Shown: positions 20,069-29,040 of the stretch, piece after piece
Numbering within the stretch: the stretch's first letter is position 1
How the letters are laid out: each line of letters starts with the position of its first letter
NCBI RefSeq assembly: GCF_026153515.1
Contig: NZ_CP110644.1
Span: 3,501,501 to 3,565,500 of the forward strand
Reading direction: 5' to 3'
Source: Pseudomonas sp. KU26590
GTDB taxonomy: Bacteria > Pseudomonadota > Gammaproteobacteria > Pseudomonadales > Pseudomonadaceae
Length of the DNA: 64,000 nt
Program-made: the position numbers and the translations under genes
Notes under the pieces: generated by a model
Seen by the model: the letters and a program-made list of their open reading frames with translations, nothing else
Databases searched by the model: none
What the model was told of the DNA's origin: nothing

Positions 20069-20397
20069 GTGAGGAGAAAGGGAAGCTCCGCCAGGGGCGT
20101 TCCTTTAAGTTTAGAGTTTCCTGCCCCCAAGACTGTCCACTGGCAGCTTCGGGCGGCGGGATGCGTGGCCGGTTTTCTTCTGGGGCCCGCTGTTTATTTT
20201 GCTTACGATGCGAGTCATCCCCGGAAACAATGAACCACTCATTCAATTCATCCCTGGGCACCTGATTCCGATAACGCCAGTTCTCCATACTTTACCTCGT
20301 ACCAGAGCATCAGACAGCCGTTCGGTGGTCTCACGAATCCGAGGCCTGGCCCAGCGGACGTCCGCGGCCCTGGTGATCAGGTTGAGATAGGTCAAGG
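20069..20397. other. Intergenic stretch, convergent genes
   Basis: About 329 bp. A 98-codon minus-strand frame (19992-20288) preceded by GAGG overlaps the CsbD gene tail, with a low-complexity polar sequence. I do not accept it as a gene. No clear terminator was seen. Confidence 0.4.
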
Positions 20398-21237
20398 TCA
20401 GGCTTGAAGTAACAGGCTGTCGAAGATTCGCATACTGGCTTCGATGGCCAGGCTGATTGTCGAAGCGTCTCTCCACAGCGAGTCAGAAACCGAGTCTGAG
20501 AAGATCTCCAGAACATACTCACCCGTGTAGCCACACTCCACCAGTCTGCGCAGTATGGGTAAAAAGGAGATCTGACCCTCCCCGAGGGCACGTCGGTCAT
20601 GCAATGACCTTGGGCGACGCCAGTCAGCTAGCTGCACCAGAAATAGCTTCTCTGATGTGATTGATTCGATAAAGGCCGGATCCTGCCAGCTGTTGTAAAT
20701 ATCGAGGCAGACGCCAAAGCTTTTTTTGTCCACCGATGCGGCCATCTCCTGAGCTTGGCTGTAGGCGAAAAGAATAGAATTGGCGTTCATAAGCGATGGG
20801 CCGAGAGCCTCCAGAGCGATCTTCATCCCCTGATCTTCGGCATGGTCGGCCAGAGTCTGGTAACGCTGCACGCAGCCTTCCCAAACTTTGTTCTCGTTGC
20901 CATCGGGATCAGCTCCAGTGTTTGTGACCAAAGGCAGACCTTTCCAGTATTTGCCAAACAGATCCACCGAGCCAATGAGATTTTCCAGCCTGGCCTCCGG
21001 AGACTCTGGCTGCGGTGCTGAAGCGGATGGAAAGACTGTAAGCGTCTTAGGTTGGATGGACGTAATCCGAACACCGCTTTCTTTGATATACGCCAACTGA
21101 TCATGAGCCTCGCTACGATCAACCGAGAGCTTTTTCTCCACTATCTCCAGTCCGCAGTCCAGTGTTTTGCAGAGGGCCAAGTCCTGCTCTAATGTTAGTG
21201 GCTTGGTGGTGATCTGGCTGATAGCTAAGCGTTGCAT
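20398..21237 (-). CDS. Sugar phosphate isomerase/epimerase (xylose isomerase-like TIM barrel)
   Basis: A 279-residue TIM-barrel protein of the IolE/YcjR superfamily. Metal-site residues are suggested by GMKIALEALG (Glu), GVCLDIYNSW (Asp), LVQLADWRRP and YTGEYVLEIFSD (Glu). It would isomerise a keto-sugar or inositol-type compound; the substrate cannot be named. AGGAAG precedes the chosen ATG at 21237. A strong palindrome about 250 bp upstream may be its operator. Confidence 0.85.
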   Translation of the reverse strand: MQRLAISQITTKPLTLEQDLALCKTLDCGLEIVEKKLSVDRSEAHDQLAYIKESGVRITSIQPKTLTVFPSASAPQPESPEARLENLIGSVDLFGKYWKGLPLVTNTGADPDGNENKVWEGCVQRYQTLADHAEDQGMKIALEALGPSLMNANSILFAYSQAQEMAASVDKKSFGVCLDIYNSWQDPAFIESITSEKLFLVQLADWRRPRSLHDRRALGEGQISFLPILRRLVECGYTGEYVLEIFSDSVSDSLWRDASTISLAIEASMRIFDSLLLQA

Positions 21238-21470
21238 AGTGCTTCCTGTGAACTTGGTTCGTATGAATTGCGCCATTCGCGGAAGCAGCCATTGGCTGCC
21301 TCGACTGATAGGAGCAGCTTAAAAATTCTCGGTTCAAATAGATCCGGGTAGGCGGCAACTGCGCGGTGTCTGAGCTGGCTCTATCCCGGCGGGCAAGAAC
21401 TGGCCATTCGCCGAATTGCTAGGCAACAGACAGAAGCCGAGGGGATTCGACATTCAGACACATCATTTAA

Positions 21471-21506
21471 CATAATATACATTATGCGTAACACTATGTT
21501 ACGCAT
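21471..21506. promoter_or_regulatory. Overlapping palindromes upstream of the isomerase gene
   Basis: ATGCGTAACA (21484-21493) is followed after CTA by its exact complement TGTTACGCAT (21497-21506). Just before it, CATAAT (21471-21476) and ATTATG (21481-21486) form another palindrome. The AT-rich sequence could contain the minus-strand promoter, and the perfect 10-bp arms look like an operator for a dimeric regulator (LacI or GntR type, inferred). Confidence 0.55.
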
Positions 21507-21886
21507 CTGGCCCAGTGCCCCAGGCAATCGAACGTGGCGCTTCCGCATTTCACGAGCCTCTGTCCCAGGCATCTAGTTTCACGCCAAACCCAACGCTCAC
21601 TTTCGATGATCACAGTGTGACCCCCCTGTAAAAATGGCGCTTTAGGTGGCGCCCACTGTGCCTAGTCCGAAAGCCTTGTAGACCGTGCCTTTGCGAGCAA
21701 GCAATCCTTACAGATCTCCAATCCAGCGCTTTTTAATTCTGGCGGAATCGGTCGTACACCCAGGGTTTGGACATTTTCCGTCGGATCGTAGCGCCGTACG
21801 CTGCTGAAAAAGGGCTTCATGTGAACCGATAGGCATTAATTTAGACTAGGTTCATCCAGCGCATTAGGCCTTGAAATGCGAGACAT

Positions 21887-21920
21887 CTTTTGAAAATGAC
21901 CGAACCCTTTAAAAGTAGAC
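21887..21920 (+). repeat. Copy 1 of a 34-bp dispersed motif
   Basis: CTTTTGAAAATGACCGAACC followed by CTTTAAAAGTAGAC. It matches the copy at 22445-22478 at nearly all positions. It contains the short palindrome CTTTAAAAG and lies upstream of the tyrosine recombinase. Confidence 0.7.
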
Positions 21921-22360
21921 ACGCCCGTAACCCAATGAATATGGCGGTTTGCGACTCCCCTCTGCCATGCCATGCCACGCTGCCCCAACTGCATGGCGTC
22001 AGATCATACCGGGCTCATCCGCCGAAGCGAGATGCCACCAAGACCGATGATCAGGAGGCTGCACCTAGGTGATCAGAAACTCGCCTGCGGCGTGGAGGTA
22101 AAGCCTAGTTATGGACTAAAGCTCCCGGTCTGCATAGCGTGGATAGCGATGGAGCAAACGATTAGAGCGGATAAAAGCGCAATTAACAGCGCTAAATTTG
22201 CGGGGAAAGGCTCTCTAAAACAGGACTCAAGACTGAAGCTTCAAAGAAGCTTCATTATAAACCATCAATGGTTTTCCATTTCAAGGGTATATTTAATGGA
22301 CTGATAGCCGGTTATAGTCAAGGGCCTCTAACAAATCTCACGACATTTTTTATAAAAATG

Positions 22361-22383
22361 TTCGAGACTTTTAAAAGTGGACG
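22361..22383 (+). repeat. Shorter relative of the 34-bp motif
   Basis: CGAGACTTTTAAAAGTGGAC shares the CTTTTAAAAGTGGAC end with the two longer copies. Confidence 0.45.
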
Positions 22384-22444
22384 TCCCCACGAATTATGGC
22401 TATTCAGCATTGCGCTCCGTATATGTGGGGCACATGACTTCTGA

Positions 22445-22478
22445 CTTTTGAAAGCGACCGAATCCTTTAAAAGTGCCC
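22445..22478 (+). repeat. Copy 2 of a 34-bp dispersed motif
   Basis: CTTTTGAAAGCGACCGAATC followed by CTTTAAAAGTGCCC. It is in the same direction as copy 1, 558 bp away. Confidence 0.7.
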
Positions 22479-23160
22479 CGAAAAAATTCAGGCATCTAGA
22501 GGTGCTCCAAAATCTAGATCCATTTTTAAGTCGTAAGCAGACGCATTTGCGTCTGCAGCAATATCCGCCGCTCGCTGACGGTGAATGAAAGGTTTGCTAA
22601 TCACTGTGCCTACCTAGCATAGGCCTGGCTGGCCGTGTTTTAAACAGTGCAGCGGTCGGCTTATCGCGGCCGACGATTCCCAATTGGTTTCAATAAGGCC
22701 AGCAGAGGTTGAAGCTCTGGCCAAACACCAACCACTCAGAGCTCCCGCACCAGCTGCGTCAAAGCCGAATCGAAAGCAAGTCAGCTAACCCAAACCTAAG
22801 GAAACCCGACTCTCAATTAACGTCAAAATAGAATAATGTAGACATTTCAGTTCATATTTCTAAATTACTAAGAAAACCCTAAGGCTCCTTCAAAAAGAAA
22901 GGTAGAGGTCTCGAACGAATAACCTCAACAACAATATACTGTTAAATCAGAGCGACCTGACGTGCTAAGTTGTGGGTCTCGTACGGCTTCGAGCCTAAGT
23001 CAAGACTTGATGTCAAATTTTGTCGTGCGTGCTCGCGTCATGAAATCTGAAACAGCGGAGTTGCGGGCAGGCACGCGGACGGCTAGTATCGGACATTGCC
23101 AAACGATCATTCTATTAGTCAGCGGATGGCGAAAGCGGGGATGTGAAACATACCCTTCCA

Positions 23161-23188
23161 ACTTCCAGTTACTACTAATACTGGAAGT
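23161..23188. repeat. Inverted repeat just before the recombinase gene
   Basis: ACTTCCAGT (23161-23169) and its exact complement ACTGGAAGT (23180-23188) are separated by ten bases. The centre is about 48 bp before the recombinase ATG. It may be an autoregulatory operator or a crossover/arm site. Confidence 0.7.
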
Positions 23189-23222
23189 TTCTTCAACGCT
23201 AACTCATTCGGTAAGCCTTCTA

Positions 23223-24533
23223 ATGTCTCAGCTGCCCCGGCCCATCTTCGAGTCTTATGAGATCTTCATTGATCAAGACTTCAGTTCGCCTGAGCCTGGA
23301 ATGGTGTGCGTCCGAGTCTACTTGGATTCATTCGAGCCCGCGGCTGAGGCTCACAAGGGTTACCTTGCAACGCGGGGTTTTCTGAGGTCATTCTCGGAGA
23401 ACAGTTTTACGTTTACGTCCTACCGCACGCATGTGGAGCGCTTGCTCCTTTGGGCGATGATCGTTAAGCGTAAACCGTTCGGCCACCTCAAGCGCCAAGA
23501 CGCCGAGGACTATCTTGAGTTTTGCCGCAACCCTCCGGCAGACTGGATTGGCCCCATTGTCCGCGGACGTTTTGTCTCCAGTGGCCACACGGAGTCAACG
23601 TGGGACGATCTGGTTATGCCGAACGACAAGTGGAGGCCGTTCAGCCTGAAATCGCCCAAAGCTGCTCATCATGAGAAGGAAAGCTGCGATAAGCCTCTGG
23701 TGCTGGCGGTGTCCGCGAACTACCGGGCGTCTCAGGGCACCATCAACCAGGTGTACTCTATCTGTAGTCGTTTCTTCGAGCATCTCGTTGAAGATGGAGT
23801 AGTAGCCGCCAACCCGTTTCGGATGATCAAAAAAAAGGGACAGAATCGCAGCTCCCCGCAGGAGGAAGGCGCACATCGTGCGTTAACGCCGCTTCAGTGG
23901 GACTACGTCCTGGAAACTGCTGAGCAGATGGCGCTGGCTGAGCCCGAGCGCCATGAACGAACGCTTTTCATCGTAGCCACCCTCTTCGCCATGTACCTTC
24001 GAGTTTCAGATCTCGTCGGCCGGCCCAATTGGCATCCGGTCATGGGCGATTTTCGACAGGACGAGGAAGGAAACTGGTGGTACCACGTCATAGGCAAGGG
24101 CAACAAGGCCGGGAAGATCGCAGTCAGAGACGAGTACATCGCCAAATACATGAAGCGCTACCGACGCTTTCTTGGCCTGCCTGAGCTGCCGCAGTGGGAG
24201 GAGCAGACCCCTTTGCTCACGACGCTGCGTGGCAGATCAGGTCTTTCAGGACGACAGGTGCGCGCCCTCCTCCAGGCTGTTTTTGATAACGCGTTGTCTC
24301 GGATGCGAGATGAAAACCGAGAGGAGCACGAGTTGATCAGCCTTAAAGCTGCCTCTGCCCATTGGCTGAGGCACACGGCGGCCACGTTTGATGCGCCGCT
24401 GCGCAGTGCCAAGGATCTGCAGCTGGACTTACGACACAGTAACCTCAGCACGACTCAGAATGTTTATTACCACTCCCACGATCAGGAGCGCAGCCGATCG
24501 GTGAAGAAAATTGGCATGCGTGACAGGGGCTGA
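23223..24533 (+). CDS. Tyrosine recombinase/integrase
   Basis: A 436-residue phage-type integrase. An N-terminal SAM-like DNA-binding part (about 55-210) precedes a catalytic domain with the first Arg in MYLRVSDLVG, the Lys region VIGKGNKAGKIAV, the HWLRHTAATF box (H-x-x-R) and the C-terminal DLRHSNLSTTQNVYYHS with the nucleophilic Tyr. All catalytic residues seem present. I start at MSQLPRP (23223); the longer frame from 22962 runs through the inverted repeat and lacks family similarity. It marks the left side of the defence island. Confidence 0.9.
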   Translation: MSQLPRPIFESYEIFIDQDFSSPEPGMVCVRVYLDSFEPAAEAHKGYLATRGFLRSFSENSFTFTSYRTHVERLLLWAMIVKRKPFGHLKRQDAEDYLEFCRNPPADWIGPIVRGRFVSSGHTESTWDDLVMPNDKWRPFSLKSPKAAHHEKESCDKPLVLAVSANYRASQGTINQVYSICSRFFEHLVEDGVVAANPFRMIKKKGQNRSSPQEEGAHRALTPLQWDYVLETAEQMALAEPERHERTLFIVATLFAMYLRVSDLVGRPNWHPVMGDFRQDEEGNWWYHVIGKGNKAGKIAVRDEYIAKYMKRYRRFLGLPELPQWEEQTPLLTTLRGRSGLSGRQVRALLQAVFDNALSRMRDENREEHELISLKAASAHWLRHTAATFDAPLRSAKDLQLDLRHSNLSTTQNVYYHSHDQERSRSVKKIGMRDRG

Positions 24534-25209
24534 ACTGCGCAGATGGAGATGCCCTGATCTCCCACCCTGGGATCATTTGCCGAGCAGGAATTTCATCACC
24601 CAATCGGATGCAGCCCCCCGCTATTCTACTGAGTCTTAGTGATATTGATCCGTTTCATACTGATTTGATTTACCTCGCAGACCTGCGTTGGTGCGCTAGT
24701 CTGACGCCCCGTACCTCACTAAGGGCTCGAAGATTTTCGAAGAGTCTGTCCTTGGTTTTAGCCCATTGCCATGCATATTTCGGCACTGACTGCACACTAC
24801 TTCGAAGTTACCAACGAGTTCCTCGTCAACTTTATCTCCCGGCCCGTTTGGTTGGTATCAACCTGTGCGCTAACCGCACAGCCGAGTGGCCCTGCTCGCT
24901 TGCTCTCTGCCTGGCCGCCCCCTTAGCATTATTAACGCCTCGGCAACAACAGACCGGCGCCCGCCTCTCAACGGCGCCGATGCCCTTCAACGGATAATGG
25001 CGTCAGGTACCACCCTGTTCTGCACCTGAAATGTCAACGACTTCTGCCATGAGTGACGTTCAGTCCCGCTTTTGGAGGTACCACCTACTAAAGCTCTTAG
25101 CCCCTGCCCCTTTTCCCAGGCCTGTGAAAGTATTTCCTTAAATGGCTTAGATGTGCACAGAATGCTCTGATAGCTTTTTGCTACGATCTACCATCAAGGA
25201 GGGAATACA
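24534..25209. other. Intergenic stretch after the integrase
   Basis: About 676 bp. A 129-codon frame at 24608-24997 is Leu/Arg/Pro-rich with no recognisable motif or ribosome binding site, so I do not call it. The promoter of the following defence gene should lie near its right end. Confidence 0.4.
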
Positions 25210-27783
25210 GTGGACGTTCAGGCAGAAATTCGTGCATGGCTGCTCAAGCAAAATGACTGGCTACAAGAGGCCGCTGACAGGCTTCTGAAAAATGGAGAGC
25301 TGAGTCCAGCGGACATCACAGCACTGGTGGCCATCCTCAAGACGCCAGCCGGCCAAAAACCTACCAAGCACCGCGGTTTCGTGGAGTTAACTAACAAGCC
25401 CAAGGCGCAAGATGAATTACGGCTGGTTCGGATCTCGGAGGTTGTCGGAATCGAAAATCTGGAACCCCGTGTCCCGCTTGAGTTTGGCAACGCGAACCTA
25501 ACCGTAATCTACGGCCACAACGGTTCCGGGAAATCGAGCTATACCCGCATTCTCAAGAAGGTGTCGGGCAAGCCTAGAGCAGTAGACCTCAAGACCAATG
25601 TTTTCAAAGCCACTCCTGCTCACAGTAAATGCGGTATCACCTCCCTACTCAACGGCATCGAGAGCCTTCATGAGTGGAGCGCAGGTGGTGCACCCGTGGA
25701 TAAGCTGCGAGGCATCGACATCTTCGACAGTGACGAAGCCAGCCATTACCTGACTGCTGAGAGTGCTGCGACCTACATCCCTCCTATAATCGGGCTTTTT
25801 GAAAAGCTTGCCTCTGCGGTCGAAATGGTTCGGCAAATTCTGGATTCCGAGCAAGACAAGCTGGTGAGCACATTACCCGCACTCCCGCCGATTTATGGTA
25901 CCACCCCGTCTAAAAAGCTCTATGGCGAGCTTGGCAAGCTGTCCGCGGCCGAAGTTGCAGCCGCCTTGCGCTGGGCGGCCGAAGATGAGCGCCGGCTGCT
26001 GGAGCTCGTGGAGCGACTCAAAACCGAAGATCCTTCTGCCCTGGCCCTACAGAAACGACGTACCAAGACCGAGCTTCAGAAAATCATCACGGCTCTCCAG
26101 CAAGCTTCGACTGCTTTTGGAGCCCACAATGTGCTGGCTTTGCGTCAACTCAAGCAGGAAGCGGTCTCGAAACGCCAGATCGCTATGGAGGGTGCCAAGG
26201 TAAAGTCAGCTGAGATTGACGGCGTCGGTACCGGGACATGGCGCGCTATGTGGGAAGCTGCCAGGAGCTATTCTGCAACGCCTTATCCGGACATTGCCTT
26301 TCCCGCGACAACCGATGCGCGTTGCGTGCTCTGCCATCAAGAGCTGTCTGAAGACGCCCAGCAGCGCTTGAAGGACTTCGAGTCCTTCGTGCACAGCAAG
26401 CTTGAGTCAGATGCCAAGGCCGCTGAAGCTCTGTATAAAAAAGGCCTTGATGACTTGCCAGGTATCACTTCTGAGCAGGATCTGCAGACTCAATGTCAGG
26501 CTGCTGGCGTGACCGACGAGGCGTGGTGGAATTACCTCAAAGGTTTCTGGCAACAAGCGCTTTCTGCCACAAATGCCCTGATTGCCCATGAAACCAATCA
26601 AGCTGCAACCCCCATCCCGCCAGCTGATGATGCTGTTGAGAAGCTTTCCGAGTATCGTGATCAACTGGAAGCAACTGCTGCCCAGTACGACCAGGATGCC
26701 CTGGTTTTTGATAGGGCCCTGGCCTCGAACCAAAAGCTCGCCTTGGAAGCGAAGAAGTGGATTGCCGAGCAGGCAGCCGCCATCGGTGTCGAGGTCGACC
26801 GCCTGCGCACGTTGAAAGATTATGACTCCTGGAAGGCGTTGGCTGGTTCTCGGGCGATATCGATGAAATCAGCAGAAGTGACCCAGGCCGTCGTCACCGA
26901 AGCGTACGTTGAGCGCTTCAATCGCGAACTTCTCGCGCTCGGTGCAACCCGGATACAAGTCGAGTTGGTCAAAACCAGAACCCGCAACGCCAAAGTTCTG
27001 CATCAGCTCAAACTTAAAGGTGCCCAAAACGGTCGCGCCATGCCCGACAGCGTATTGAGTGACGGGGAGCGTCGCATCATTTCCCTTGCGGCTTTCCTCG
27101 CCGACGTCTGTGACAAACCAGGCGCTGCCCCTTTCGTGTTCGATGACCCTATTTCTTCCCTCGACCACGATTTCGAGTGGTTTGTAGCATGTCGTCTCGT
27201 TCAGCTTGCCAAAACTAGGCAAGTGATTGTGCTGACACACCGATTGTCCCTTTACGGAATTCTGGAAGACCTGGCCCGCAAAGAGGGCGATAAATGGAAG
27301 TCAGATCATCACCAGCCTATGTGCATTGAGGCGTACGCGGGGGTTGCTGGGCACCCGGCCGACCAAGATGTTTGGAATGCCAACACCAAAAAAGCCAACA
27401 ACTTGCTAATCACCAAACTAGATACGGCTCGCAAGGCCGGTGAGGCAGGTGGCGCTGCCGCTTACCGCATGCTCGCTCAGGGTATCTGCAGTGAATTTCG
27501 CAAGCTCATAGAGCGATCGGTGGAAGAGGACTTGCTCAATAAGGTCGTGCTCCGCCACCGGCGGAGCATTACCACCGATAATCGTCTGCACGCTATCCAG
27601 GGCATCCTGCCGGAGGACTGCAAGCTGATCGATACAATGATGACCAAATACAGCTGCTATGAGCACAGCCAGTCCAGCGAAATTCCTATCTTCATTCCGG
27701 ATGAACCAGAGCTGCGACAGGACTTGGAGGCCCTCAAAGCCTGGCGTGACGGCTTGACCAAGCGACGCGCTGAAGCAGCATAG
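25210..27783 (+). CDS. rloC: RloC-like AAA ATPase, candidate tRNA anticodon nuclease
   Basis: An 857-residue SMC/Rad50-like ATPase. The P-loop YGHNGSGKSS is at 101-110. Long coiled-coil regions flank a zinc-hook CVLC (Cys372, Cys375), and the signature LSDGERRIISLAAF and Walker B PFVFDDPISSLDHDF are at about 615-655. The C-terminal part has FRKLIE (Arg764, Glu768) and a YEHS His819, resembling the Arg-x3-Glu...His triad of PrrC/RloC anticodon nucleases, though the Glu-His spacing is longer than in PrrC. RloC proteins cleave tRNA when phage attack or DNA damage is sensed. The start is a GTG, seven bases after AAGGAGG. RloC is the best fit, but other zinc-hook AAA_13 proteins are possible. Confidence 0.75.
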   Translation: MDVQAEIRAWLLKQNDWLQEAADRLLKNGELSPADITALVAILKTPAGQKPTKHRGFVELTNKPKAQDELRLVRISEVVGIENLEPRVPLEFGNANLTVIYGHNGSGKSSYTRILKKVSGKPRAVDLKTNVFKATPAHSKCGITSLLNGIESLHEWSAGGAPVDKLRGIDIFDSDEASHYLTAESAATYIPPIIGLFEKLASAVEMVRQILDSEQDKLVSTLPALPPIYGTTPSKKLYGELGKLSAAEVAAALRWAAEDERRLLELVERLKTEDPSALALQKRRTKTELQKIITALQQASTAFGAHNVLALRQLKQEAVSKRQIAMEGAKVKSAEIDGVGTGTWRAMWEAARSYSATPYPDIAFPATTDARCVLCHQELSEDAQQRLKDFESFVHSKLESDAKAAEALYKKGLDDLPGITSEQDLQTQCQAAGVTDEAWWNYLKGFWQQALSATNALIAHETNQAATPIPPADDAVEKLSEYRDQLEATAAQYDQDALVFDRALASNQKLALEAKKWIAEQAAAIGVEVDRLRTLKDYDSWKALAGSRAISMKSAEVTQAVVTEAYVERFNRELLALGATRIQVELVKTRTRNAKVLHQLKLKGAQNGRAMPDSVLSDGERRIISLAAFLADVCDKPGAAPFVFDDPISSLDHDFEWFVACRLVQLAKTRQVIVLTHRLSLYGILEDLARKEGDKWKSDHHQPMCIEAYAGVAGHPADQDVWNANTKKANNLLITKLDTARKAGEAGGAAAYRMLAQGICSEFRKLIERSVEEDLLNKVVLRHRRSITTDNRLHAIQGILPEDCKLIDTMMTKYSCYEHSQSSEIPIFIPDEPELRQDLEALKAWRDGLTKRRAEAA

Positions 27784-28203
27784 TCGTAAAGCCTGTGAAG
27801 GCCTTGCGGGCGGGAATGTGCCGGCGGCAGATTCCTTCCGCAGGGCGGGTCATGAAGGCCACCACCGGCACTGCCATTCAAAAGCTCTACTCATCCAGCA
27901 AGCCTTTAGCCCATCGTTCAAAAGCATTATGGCGTAATCATCTGCTCAGCCCCACCTGCGCTATCAGCACTGGCCAGTCACCGCATTCTCGACGGCGAAC
28001 CATGTAGGTCAGAGAACAGGACGCTGCGCAGACCAGAGGCATCAGAGTCCTATCCATTTCAACTGCCCGCCGAGCTCTTCCCCAACATACAAGTTCGTCC
28101 GTTGTCCCATAGCATACGAAACTAAAGGTGAAGCGCTTGGCGCTGGTTGGCCGGAGATCGAGCTCACCACAATCACCCCTCTTCACTTCAAGGCTTGCTG
28201 TGC
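27784..28203. other. Intergenic stretch inside the defence island
   Basis: About 420 bp with no supported gene. A 70-codon frame at 27795-28007 has no ribosome binding site or motif. A GC-rich hairpin-like segment follows the RloC-like stop. Confidence 0.4.
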
Positions 28204-28935
28204 ATGTTTAACTGGTTCCGACGAAAGAAAAGCCCCACTGTGATCCCCCTGTATATGCCCGGTGCAGATTACAAGGATCTGCCGGGTAGCTTGGAACCTT
28301 CGGTAGATGATGTCCGCTACGAAGCCCTTGAGTTCGAAAAAATGGTCAAGGGCTATATCGAGCGCAAAACGGGAAAATGGCCCAAGCACCAAAGTCTCGC
28401 GTCATTGATCAAGGACGAGCTCCCCAAATTCGATATGCACCCAGAAATTCCTGAGCTCTGGCCAAAATTTGTAGCCCAGGCGATAAAGCTCAACACCTGG
28501 CGAAACAAGATTGTTCACTCTGACCTCTCTAACGTCCAGGGCTTGCCTGACTTACCCGCGCTTTATGAGCAGTTTCGTAGTGCGAACACAATGCTCAGAC
28601 CTTTCGGGTTTGTGGGCAGCAGATCGCGAGACAGATTCTCGGGCATGTGCTGGAAAGGCCCTCACCTTCACTTCAAAATAGATGAGACCCCCTACATCCT
28701 GAATGCGCGGGACATCGGCAACCTGCTCAGCGAGCTGCATCCATCGAGCCGTGGCAAAGTGCATTTTCAGAAAGGAAAGCTTGTAGGAAGCAAGGTGCGG
28801 GACTTCCGCTACGAGCGGCACACGATCTACATCGAAGACTGCGAGCCGTTCGAGCTGACTGAAGAGGAATCCATGGCGCTACAAGATCTGCTGATATGCT
28901 TTCTCGGCAACCATGAACTGGAGTATCGAGTTTGA
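28204..28935 (+). CDS. HEPN-like protein of unknown function
   Basis: A 243-residue protein without close recognition. Its middle (about 35-125) is helical and contains NTWRNKIVHSD, with Arg100 and His105 in the R-x4-H arrangement that marks HEPN ribonuclease or tRNA-binding domains. The C-terminal 100 residues look beta-rich and could sense a ligand or partner. The N-terminus NWFRRKKS is basic. It sits between the RloC-like ATPase and the STAND ATPase on the same strand, so it may be an effector or accessory of either. HEPN is a motif-level inference. Confidence 0.6.
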   Translation: MFNWFRRKKSPTVIPLYMPGADYKDLPGSLEPSVDDVRYEALEFEKMVKGYIERKTGKWPKHQSLASLIKDELPKFDMHPEIPELWPKFVAQAIKLNTWRNKIVHSDLSNVQGLPDLPALYEQFRSANTMLRPFGFVGSRSRDRFSGMCWKGPHLHFKIDETPYILNARDIGNLLSELHPSSRGKVHFQKGKLVGSKVRDFRYERHTIYIEDCEPFELTEEESMALQDLLICFLGNHELEYRV

Positions 28936-29040
28936 TCCTGAACCAAGGTCAGACGGGGAAACGCCCTCTGAGCTGCTGCTAGAGCGCTCGTGCGCAGCCC
29001 TGGCGGCACTTTTTATTTCGCCCAATTTTCTTAAGCTCGG

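Larger units (their letters stand above)
21507..23160. other. Long AT-rich non-coding stretch before the integrase
   Basis: About 1.65 kb with no supported gene, more AT-rich than the left flank. It contains three related motifs ending CCTTTAAAAGTxxxC (listed separately) and a short element near 21620-21660 (GTGACCCCCCTGTAAAAATGG) resembling a transposon end. This appears to be the left junction of the defence island. Confidence 0.5.

Noticed and set aside
19992..20288. 98-codon minus-strand frame with a fair ribosome binding site
   Set aside because: Overlaps the CsbD-like gene tail, low-complexity polar sequence, no recognised family.
24608..24997. 129-codon frame after the integrase
   Set aside because: Composition is not protein-like and no start signal is visible.
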